Below, piece by piece: positions 1-5,444 of a DNA stretch of 5,743 nt (positions within the stretch are counted from its first letter, which is position 1; the number at the start of each line of letters is the position of its first letter). The position numbers and the translations under genes were made by a program. Under the pieces are notes generated by a model. That model was given only the letters and a program-made list of their open reading frames with translations. It was not told the DNA's origin and ran no database searches. Location: NCBI GenBank assembly GCA_018817205.1, contig JAHIUE010000075.1:1-5743 (forward strand), given 5' to 3'. Source of the stretch: Patescibacteria group bacterium. Its GTDB lineage: Bacteria; Patescibacteriota; Microgenomatia; Daviesbacterales; UBA10151.

Positions 1-836
1 CCTCCCGTCCCTTGGATTATTGGCTGGCGGCATTTCTCAAAGCAATTTATTCCCCGACCAAAAGGGCTTGGAGAAAAGGAGGAAAAACTTACAAAGAAGA
101 CCCTTTGTTCCAAAGCAGACTGGTAATGTATATGACCGGAATGAATCAGATAGATCGGATGAAATCAGACAACCAGAAAATCAGTATATCTGAAGCACCA
201 GCTTCTCAACCAACCGAGCCCCTTCCCACTAAAGAAGAACTTGGTCAAACGGTTGATCTGGCCCGCCAGGCGCAACAATTGCAAATCCGTATTGTCCAAA
301 CAGAGCGGGCTCTAAACCAAATTAAGGAAAGCGCAGCCAAACCTTCCCCTATCCCGGTAGATTATAGTCAGGGAATAAACAAAATCATGACCGATCTGCA
401 AAGCTTGGTTAACCAAGCTTCCCTCGTCAAACAAAAACTTCAGTCAGTCACCAACCCCAAGGAGGCCCAAACACAAACCGAAACCATCCAATCTATCCCC
501 AAGGCAAAAGTCCAGGTGGTAATTCCCCAAAAACCGGCTCAAACAACCGTTGCTCTGACTTCATTCCCAAATGTGATCAATGGGATTGTCAAAGACCGAA
601 CCGGCAGTTACTTGGAAGGAGTAGTGGCTGTAATTTACGACAAAGAAGGACTACCTGTCAGAGCTTTAAAAACCAACAAGCTGGGTCAATTCACCGGCTC
701 AACCCCGCTACATAACGGGACTTACACACTGGAACTTGAGAAAGACAATTTTATCTTTGATGTTTTACAGATTGAACTGGCCGGCAGCATTTTGCCGCCT
801 TTACAAATCATAACCAAGGAGGTAGCTCGCGCCTAA
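1..836 (+). CDS. PrgI-family T4SS membrane protein with C-terminal carboxypeptidase-regulatory-like domain (5'-partial)
   Basis: The reading frame is open to the left edge (first full codon at base 3), so this is the C-terminal 277 residues of a longer protein. A TTG at base 12 is possible but unlikely as the true start, because the frame upstream already encodes conserved sequence (SRPLDYW). The motif RPLDYWLAAFLKAIYSPTKR resembles the end of PrgI-family proteins, the VirB3-like inner-membrane subunits of Gram-positive-type T4SS; their two membrane helices would lie just upstream, outside the window. Next come a Gln/Lys/Leu-rich, probably coiled-coil linker (about bases 228-450) and a Pro/Thr/Gln-rich stretch. 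From about base 567 to 800 there is a compact beta-sandwich-like domain (INGIVKD, LPVRALKTNKLGQF, NGTYTLELE) of the carboxypeptidase regulatory-like type. Plain PrgI proteins are only about 110-130 residues, so the C-terminal addition is large. There are no cysteines. It lies 3 bp before the TraC-like gene. PrgI assignment is good; the role of the extra domain is unknown. Confidence 0.8.
   Translation, partial: SRPLDYWLAAFLKAIYSPTKRAWRKGGKTYKEDPLFQSRLVMYMTGMNQIDRMKSDNQKISISEAPASQPTEPLPTKEELGQTVDLARQAQQLQIRIVQTERALNQIKESAAKPSPIPVDYSQGINKIMTDLQSLVNQASLVKQKLQSVTNPKEAQTQTETIQSIPKAKVQVVIPQKPAQTTVALTSFPNVINGIVKDRTGSYLEGVVAVIYDKEGLPVRALKTNKLGQFTGSTPLHNGTYTLELEKDNFIFDVLQIELAGSILPPLQIITKEVARA
401..420. 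repeat. Perfect 20-bp palindrome inside the PrgI-like gene
   Basis: AAGCTTGGTT is followed immediately by its exact reverse complement AACCAAGCTT. Symmetry stops at the flanking bases (A at 400, C at 421). It encodes part of the linker (Q-S-L-V-N-Q-A-S). It could be chance, a protein-binding dyad, or a hairpin of about 8 bp with a 4-base loop; nothing else in the sequence decides between these. Confidence 0.6.
816..823 (+). promoter_or_regulatory. Strong Shine-Dalgarno-like sequence before the TraC-like gene
   Basis: AAGGAGGT lies in the last codons of the PrgI-like gene. Its spacing to the ATG at 840 is 16 bases, longer than the usual 5-10. An in-frame TAA directly precedes that region (834-836), so no earlier start in this frame is possible. 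The site probably serves the 840 start, with reinitiation after the upstream stop helping. Confidence 0.5.
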
Positions 837-839
837 ACC

Positions 840-1586
840 ATGAGTACGACTCAACAACATTTATCAATTAAGGGTATTGCCGACGACATTCTTCTTCTGA
901 AAGATGGCGGAGGGGCGCTGGTTTTGCAGGTATCCGCCGTAAATTTCGGCCTGCTTTCGGAAAGAGAGCAAATGGCAATTATTTACTCGTTCGCCCAAAT
1001 GCTCAACTCCTTATCGTTTAGCATCCAAATTGTCATTCACTCTGAAAGACTTAATATCTCTTCATACCTGGAGCTTTTGGACAAAGCCCAAAAAGCCCAA
1101 ACCAATCCATTGCTGTCGAAGATGATCGTAAGTTATAAACAATTTATCCAATCAACCATCAAGGAAAATGAAGTACTGGATAAAAAGTTTTATTTGGTTG
1201 TCCCGCTTTTCAGCTTGGAGCTGGGACTGATTGCATCCCACGAGTCTTTAGAACAAAAAATTAAAACTGTGCTTTTACCCAGAAAGGACCAAGTCGTCAG
1301 ACAGCTTAACAGAGTGGGACTTAAGGCTACCCAGTTAACAAAAGAAAAGCTTATCGAAGTTTTCTACAACATCTACAACGGACAAGTTTTAGAAAGAGAG
1401 ATTAAGGAAACAATTAATCCTCAAGAGCTTACCGTCAAGTTAAAAACCCCCCAACCGGTTAACCAACAGACTAAGCCGCCGATTAATCAACCGGTTACAG
1501 CGCCGGCCTCGTCTGCACCACCAGCGATAACCCAGGGGACAAGAACCCATCCGTTTGTAGTAGAGGAATTGGAGGATAATATATGA
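840..1586 (+). CDS. TraC-like T4SS protein (VirB4 N-terminal-like companion)
   Basis: A 248-residue soluble-looking protein with no membrane segment and no cysteine. Residues 1-175 resemble the TraC-like domain found beside or fused to VirB4 ATPases: an opening strand pair (LSIKGIADDILLLKDGGGA), the segment VLQVSAVNFGLLSEREQ near 28-44, FAQMLNSLSFSIQIVIHSER near 51-70, a helical section at 75-115, and the strand KKFYLVVPL at 115-123. Residues 200-232 form a Pro/Gln/Thr-rich tail with a small internal repeat (the DNA word CAACCGGTTA at 1452-1461 and 1488-1497), ending in an acidic C-terminus (VVEELEDNI). There are no Walker motifs, so it is not an ATPase. It ends in an ATGA overlap with the VirB4 gene, which suggests coupled synthesis. 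Adding its 248 residues to the 572 of VirB4 gives about the length of a full VirB4. The family assignment is from memory of homologues and is fairly secure; the exact biochemical role is not known to me. Confidence 0.75.
   Translation: MSTTQQHLSIKGIADDILLLKDGGGALVLQVSAVNFGLLSEREQMAIIYSFAQMLNSLSFSIQIVIHSERLNISSYLELLDKAQKAQTNPLLSKMIVSYKQFIQSTIKENEVLDKKFYLVVPLFSLELGLIASHESLEQKIKTVLLPRKDQVVRQLNRVGLKATQLTKEKLIEVFYNIYNGQVLEREIKETINPQELTVKLKTPQPVNQQTKPPINQPVTAPASSAPPAITQGTRTHPFVVEELEDNI
1571..1575 (+). promoter_or_regulatory. Shine-Dalgarno site for the VirB4 gene
   Basis: GGAGG lies 7 bases upstream of the ATG at 1583, within the end of the TraC-like gene. It supports the 1583 start and gives the best-placed ribosome binding site in the window. 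Confidence 0.65.
1583..1586 (+). promoter_or_regulatory. ATGA translational-coupling overlap (TraC-like gene / VirB4 gene)
   Basis: The start codon of the VirB4 gene and the TGA stop of the TraC-like gene share bases. With the GGAGG just upstream this implies linked, near equimolar synthesis of the two proteins. Confidence 0.7.
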
Positions 1587-3301
1587 AAATACCCGACTCC
1601 CAACTGACTCTTGAGGATGTCTTGGCTCCTGCCGAGATTGAGGTGGATTTTAACTACCTCCGGATAGACAACCGCTTTTTTAAAACCTACTTTGTATCCA
1701 ACTACCCCCGGTTCGTGGAACCAAATTGGCTGGAACCTCTTATTTCTTTCGATCATTCACTTATTATTTCCATGTTTATTCACCCTTCTGCTTCGCAGGG
1801 AGTCTTGGACGAATTAAAGCGCAAAATTGCCGAAATGGAAGCAACCGTCCAAACGGATTTGGAACGAAACCACGCCATAGACCCTACCGTAGAAGTTGCT
1901 TTGGAAGATGCCCGAGCTTTGCAAGATCAACTGGTCAGGGGTGTTGAGCGCTTTTTTCAATTCTCCCTTTATATTACAGTGCCGGCCGCATCTTTAGACG
2001 ATCTACGTAGTACTTCCAAGCTGGTTGAATCAACCCTTGCCTCACTGTCTATGACCGCGAGGCAAACCACCTTGCAGATGGAGCATGGTTTTAAATCCAC
2101 TTTACCCCAGGGTCAGGATTTTCTTAATCTTGCCCACAACATGGACACTACTTCCTTGGCCACCACTTTCCCTTTCGCCTCTTCGGAATTAACGGCCAAC
2201 GAGGGAATTATGTATGGCATCAATGAGCATAATTATTCTTTGATACTTTTCGACAGATTCTCCCTGGAAAATGCCAATTCGGTGGTATTTGCCAAATCCG
2301 GCGCAGGTAAATCATACCTGATTAAACTGGAGGCTCTGCGGTCTTTAATGTTCGGCACGGAGATTATCGTGATTGATCCGGAGCAGGAATATCTAACGCT
2401 CTCACAAGCCGTGGGCGGAGAATACATCAATTTTTCCAGCTCCTCACCTGTAAAAATTAATCCTTTTGACCTGACCGCAGAAGCCACCGGCGAAAATGAA
2501 CTGGGTCGGAAAATTTTGTCTTTAACAACCTTCCTTAAATTGGTTTTAGGTAACCTTAATGCCCAGGAATCTGCTATTTTGGACCGTGCCCTAAAACTTA
2601 CCTATCAGCAAAAAGGCATTACGGATGACCCCAAAACCCAAAGTAGAATTCCACCTTTAATGGAAGATCTTTATAAAGTTTTAATTGGCATGGAAGAGGG
2701 GGCGGCCACAGAACTGGCAGCTCGTTTGGAAAGATTTATCAAGGGATCTTTGGTCGGCATATTTTCTTCGCAATCCAATGTTGACCTTTCTAATTCATTC
2801 ACGGTATTTTCCGTCCGTGATTTACCCGACCAACTTCGCCCTCTGGCAATTCACATGATTTTGGATTATATCTGGACTAAAATCAGAAGTAAACTTAAAA
2901 AAAGGCTTTTAATTGTTGACGAAGCTTGGTATTTAATGAGAAACCCTGATTCTGCTGATTTTTTGGTGGATATGGCCAAAAGGGCCAGAAAATATTACCT
3001 GGGCTTAACCGCCATTACTCAGGATGTGGAGGATTTTTTGGCAACAGAGCGGGGTAAAGAAATCATTTCCAATTCTTCAATCCAAGTGCTTTTAAAACAG
3101 GCTCCTGCCTCAATTGACCTTTTAACCCGGGTCTTTAACCTGTCGGAAGGAGAACAAAGGCTACTCATGTCAGAGGGTGTGGGGGAAGGGATATTTTTCG
3201 CCGGCAATACCCACGCGGCAATCAGGGTGGTAGCCTCTCCTGCCGAACACCAGCTTATTACATCCAACCCGAAAGAAATTTTGGCAAGACAGAACGCTTG
3301 A
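1583..3301 (+). CDS. virB4: VirB4-family type IV secretion ATPase
   Basis: A 572-residue cytoplasmic ATPase expected to power assembly or substrate movement of a T4SS at the inner membrane. The N-terminal domain (about 15-200) has the VirB4 pattern: FNYLRIDNRFFKTYFVSNYP near 23-42, then a helical region and the FQFSLYITV strand near 125-133. Walker A is AKSGAGKS at 237-244 (K243, S244); its first position is Ala rather than the Gly of the strict consensus, a variant that to my knowledge occurs in this family. It is followed by IIVIDPEQEY (261-270) and the INPFDL segment (292-297). Walker B is RLLIVDEAWYLM at 441-452 (D446, E447). The AKRARKYYLG (465-474) and LTAITQDVEDFL (475-486) motifs and the C-terminal FNLSEGEQ (518-525) complete the family signature. 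It is shorter than proteobacterial VirB4 (about 800) because the usual N-terminal part seems to be in the separate upstream gene. The start is supported by GGAGG and the ATGA overlap. There are no cysteines. All key ATPase motifs look intact. Confidence 0.95.
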   Translation: MKIPDSQLTLEDVLAPAEIEVDFNYLRIDNRFFKTYFVSNYPRFVEPNWLEPLISFDHSLIISMFIHPSASQGVLDELKRKIAEMEATVQTDLERNHAIDPTVEVALEDARALQDQLVRGVERFFQFSLYITVPAASLDDLRSTSKLVESTLASLSMTARQTTLQMEHGFKSTLPQGQDFLNLAHNMDTTSLATTFPFASSELTANEGIMYGINEHNYSLILFDRFSLENANSVVFAKSGAGKSYLIKLEALRSLMFGTEIIVIDPEQEYLTLSQAVGGEYINFSSSSPVKINPFDLTAEATGENELGRKILSLTTFLKLVLGNLNAQESAILDRALKLTYQQKGITDDPKTQSRIPPLMEDLYKVLIGMEEGAATELAARLERFIKGSLVGIFSSQSNVDLSNSFTVFSVRDLPDQLRPLAIHMILDYIWTKIRSKLKKRLLIVDEAWYLMRNPDSADFLVDMAKRARKYYLGLTAITQDVEDFLATERGKEIISNSSIQVLLKQAPASIDLLTRVFNLSEGEQRLLMSEGVGEGIFFAGNTHAAIRVVASPAEHQLITSNPKEILARQNA

Positions 3302-3318
3302 TGTAAATTAAATATATG
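3299..3318 (+). promoter_or_regulatory. Junction with start-stop (ATG-TAA) between the VirB4 gene and the LytM-like gene
   Basis: The VirB4 stop TGA (3299-3301) overlaps an ATG (3301-3303) that is followed at once by TAA (3304-3306). Four codons later, in the same frame, comes the ATG at 3316 that opens the next gene. No Shine-Dalgarno sequence is visible before 3316 (the gap is AT-rich), so that gene is probably translated by ribosomes terminating on VirB4 and reinitiating. The first ATG looks like an ancestral overlapping start lost to a stop codon, or a brief reinitiation stall site. Confidence 0.4.
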
Positions 3319-4950
3319 GCACTGCGAGACGTTAGAAATTATAAATTTTTGTTTAATGCAATTGAACAAAAATTCCGCAATCCAAACCTTGTAAGCTTCA
3401 AGGGCATTCCTTATGAACCTCAAACTAACCCAAAGTCAATATTTGGGACAATTTACAGTACTTTTAGAGAGCTCATCGGGAAAGGTCTTAATCTCCATCA
3501 ATATCTAGATATTGGCAACAGAAGTGTTCTGGAAAATCTTTACCGCAACCTCAACAGCGATCTTAATTTGAAATTCTTGGCCAGACCGGGAACTGTGTTG
3601 AACGATCCAAAATTAGAATTGTCCGCACAATATTACCAGGAGCTACCACCGGAAATGACTGCCGCACAACAAACTGGACAAGCCCCGACCGGTGCGACAA
3701 CCGGCACTGCCGGTATACCTGCAGGATTACCGTCTACGCCAGTCGCACCACGGATCTCCACACCTCGCTTCATGCGAGCTCCAAAAGAGACTACTCCCAC
3801 CGCCGAGACACCAGAACCGACACCACCCAAACCACAATTGGTCACTGCAACAGCCACCGGAGCAATCAAAGAACCCCCACCCTCAAAAATATTTGTTGCA
3901 GACAAAAGCGGGAAAATTGTAGGAGAACATAAAATACCCTCTTTTAGACCTTCCGCATCTTTTATCAACACAGCCAAAAATTTTGGTTCAAGAATTGGTT
4001 CGAGGATTGGAGTTTTCTTCAAAAGGAATGTTGGTAAATATCTAACTGTAGGCAGAATTGCTACCGGAGTTTCTGCCGGAATCGGGGCAATAACAGGCGG
4101 AGCACTCACAGGAGGCAGTCCGATTGGCGTATTGGGTGGAGGCGGGATGGGAGCCTTCGCGCCTTCTTGGATTAAAAGCGGCGGAGGAGCAAATTTCTTT
4201 AAAAAAGTCGGCAACGGAGCTATTAATTTTGGTGCCAATCTTTCCAACCAAGTCTCAAATAGAGCAAGCAGACTGTCCGCATCCTCCGGGTCAAAGAAAC
4301 TGGCCTTGGGTATAATAGGCGGACTTTTATTGTTCGTTGCCATTTCAGGTTTTATGGGTGTCATAAGCGGGACTACACCTCCCGGCGAAGCCGCGCCAAT
4401 TCCTGGAGGAGGAGAAGGGCCCCCGCCGGATAGCGGCTTGAGTCCAACAATTGCTACAGATTGCCCTATTCCAAACGGAGTCATCACCTGCGGCTCGCAA
4501 TTTACACCAATTCAAACCGCTGACGGGCTTTGCGGACATTGCGGTATTGGCTATCCCAAATGGGCCACTGAAGCTTATTGCAAAAAATATGTAGGTACAC
4601 AATATGGCCTTGATATTGAAGGAGTAGGCGGACAAGCTGTTTATTTGCCTAAAATAAACGGCAATGTCATAAACTGGAAATTCCGATCCGAAGAACCTGG
4701 AGAAACAGAAGCGATTCAAAAATACACCGGCGTTTTTAGCGGCGGCTCTGTCTATCAGACTTATTACTTGCAATTTCATCACACCCAAACCGGCAGCGGC
4801 AATGCAAGCGCTAAACAATCAGGTGACCCGGGTGGTAGAATATGTATTGGATGCGGCGAAGGGCATGTCCATATCCAAATCGGCAGCGGTGGCGACAACC
4901 AAAATAATACCCAGTGGCTGGATGCGGCTCAATATTTTTGCAGACAATGA
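3316..4950 (+). CDS. Membrane-anchored T4SS protein with degenerate LytM/M23-like, cysteine-rich C-terminal domain (PrgK/VirB1-position)
   Basis: 544 residues. Residues 1-110 form a charged, probably cytoplasmic domain I do not recognise. Residues 111-190 are a Pro/Thr/Ala-rich linker. Residues 217-241 are basic (NFGSRIGSRIG contains a GSRI duplication, bases 3985-4008). Residues 243-283 are Gly/Ala-rich and might form weak membrane helices. Residues 329-350 (ALGIIGGLLLFVAISGFMGV) are a clear membrane segment, followed by a Pro/Gly-rich spacer. The outer domain (about 383-544) matches the M23/LytM layout: QYGLDI at 429-434 in place of HxGxDI, AVYLPKINGNVINW at 441-454 in place of the PVxAxxxGxV strand, YYLQF at 483-487 in place of YAHL, and GHVHIQIG at 516-523 in place of the HLHFEI motif. 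D433, H517 and H519 are kept, but the first zinc ligand is Q429 and the YAHL His is Q486, so hydrolysis is doubtful. All eight cysteines (383, 392, 406, 409, 422, 510, 513, 542) lie outside the membrane segment, which suggests disulfides. The position directly after VirB4 matches PrgK in Gram-positive T4SS. The membrane anchor is secure; the LytM reading is by eye. Confidence 0.7.
   Translation: MALRDVRNYKFLFNAIEQKFRNPNLVSFKGIPYEPQTNPKSIFGTIYSTFRELIGKGLNLHQYLDIGNRSVLENLYRNLNSDLNLKFLARPGTVLNDPKLELSAQYYQELPPEMTAAQQTGQAPTGATTGTAGIPAGLPSTPVAPRISTPRFMRAPKETTPTAETPEPTPPKPQLVTATATGAIKEPPPSKIFVADKSGKIVGEHKIPSFRPSASFINTAKNFGSRIGSRIGVFFKRNVGKYLTVGRIATGVSAGIGAITGGALTGGSPIGVLGGGGMGAFAPSWIKSGGGANFFKKVGNGAINFGANLSNQVSNRASRLSASSGSKKLALGIIGGLLLFVAISGFMGVISGTTPPGEAAPIPGGGEGPPPDSGLSPTIATDCPIPNGVITCGSQFTPIQTADGLCGHCGIGYPKWATEAYCKKYVGTQYGLDIEGVGGQAVYLPKINGNVINWKFRSEEPGETEAIQKYTGVFSGGSVYQTYYLQFHHTQTGSGNASAKQSGDPGGRICIGCGEGHVHIQIGSGGDNQNNTQWLDAAQYFCRQ
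4947..4950 (+). promoter_or_regulatory. ATGA translational-coupling overlap (LytM-like gene / first Ig-like gene)
   Basis: The ATG of the Ig-like gene overlaps the TGA of the LytM-like gene and no Shine-Dalgarno sequence precedes it. Termination-reinitiation is the likely way it is translated. Confidence 0.6.
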
Positions 4951-5444
4951 ATAAACTACTTATTTTAACTCTAATGCTGGCAATACTGGTGGTAGGGTCA
5001 ATGCTGCTATTTTCTCTATTTGGACCTAAAAAAACACCCCAACCAACACAACCAGTAATCCAGGCTACCATTACCCCATCGCCTCCTCTCCTACCCATCA
5101 CAACCACAGAAACATTAACTCTTATCAGTATTAATCCTCAACAAGACCTAGGCCAAACCTATTTCCCCATTAAACAAATATTCTTCACCTTCAGCGAGCC
5201 GATGAATCCGGCAACTTTTCAAGTCGAAACTTCACCCGATACAAAAGTCGTGACCACTTTAAAGCCCGGCGATTCCAATACTATAGTTGTCTCCCCTCAA
5301 GATATTTGGCCGCAAGGTATTACTACCATTACGGTCCTGCCTTCCACCACTTCAGTTGCCGGTAATAAATTAGTCCAGCCTGTTGTTTATAAAATAAATA
5401 CCAAATTCCCTGACAATCCGCCGCCGGATTCTCCAGGCTTATGA
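4947..5444 (+). CDS. Signal-anchored protein with Big_5-like Ig domain
   Basis: I choose the ATG at 4947 (165 residues), which overlaps the upstream TGA as ATGA, over a GTG at 4914. The ATG start opens with a normal signal-anchor (MNKLLILTLMLAILVVGSML, hydrophobic to about residue 25), whereas the GTG would put 11 unneeded residues before it and deepen the overlap. Residues 28-55 are a Pro/Thr-rich stalk. Residues 58-153 form one beta-rich domain with Big_5 (bacterial Ig-like) hallmarks: LISINPQQDL at 59-68, then IFFTFSEPMNPATF at 78-91, where FSEPM is the typical core, and later VVSPQDIW and ITTITVLP strands. It lacks cysteines and has no catalytic motif. The protein is probably held in the cytoplasmic membrane with the Ig domain outside. 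No Shine-Dalgarno site is visible, so translation likely depends on coupling to the LytM-like gene. Its function is unknown; a structural or binding accessory of the secretion apparatus is an inference from position. Confidence 0.75.
   Translation: MNKLLILTLMLAILVVGSMLLFSLFGPKKTPQPTQPVIQATITPSPPLLPITTTETLTLISINPQQDLGQTYFPIKQIFFTFSEPMNPATFQVETSPDTKVVTTLKPGDSNTIVVSPQDIWPQGITTITVLPSTTSVAGNKLVQPVVYKINTKFPDNPPPDSPGL
5441..5444 (+). promoter_or_regulatory. ATGA translational-coupling overlap (first / second Ig-like gene)
   Basis: The ATG of the second Ig-like gene overlaps the TGA of the first. Only a weak AGG (5435-5437) lies upstream, too close for a usual ribosome binding site, again pointing to coupling. 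Confidence 0.6.

Noticed and set aside
12..14. TTG at base 12 as the start of the PrgI-like gene
   Set aside because: The frame is open to the window edge and the codons before it (S-R-P) belong to the conserved RPLDYW motif, so the gene begins upstream.
1726..1947. Plus-strand 73-codon frame inside the VirB4 gene
   Set aside because: An out-of-frame shadow of the conserved VirB4 N-terminal domain, with biased Arg/Ser/Phe content.
3019..3423. Minus-strand open frame of 134 codons across the VirB4/LytM-like junction
   Set aside because: It runs antisense to conserved VirB4 C-terminal motifs and shows no protein-like pattern of its own.
3633..4487. Long minus-strand open frame of 284 codons opposite the LytM-like gene
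   Set aside because: It is rich in Pro, Ala, Ile and Val with low complexity, which is what the complement of Gly/Thr/Pro-rich coding sequence gives. It has no recognisable domain and lies wholly inside a well-supported gene.
4345..4818. Minus-strand open frame of 157 codons
   Set aside because: A shadow of the membrane and LytM-like region of the sense gene; no family features.
4914..4946. GTG at 4914 as the start of the first Ig-like gene
   Set aside because: The in-frame ATG at 4947 gives a clean signal-anchor and the same ATGA junction as two other gene pairs; the added 11 residues lie within the conserved end of the LytM-like gene.
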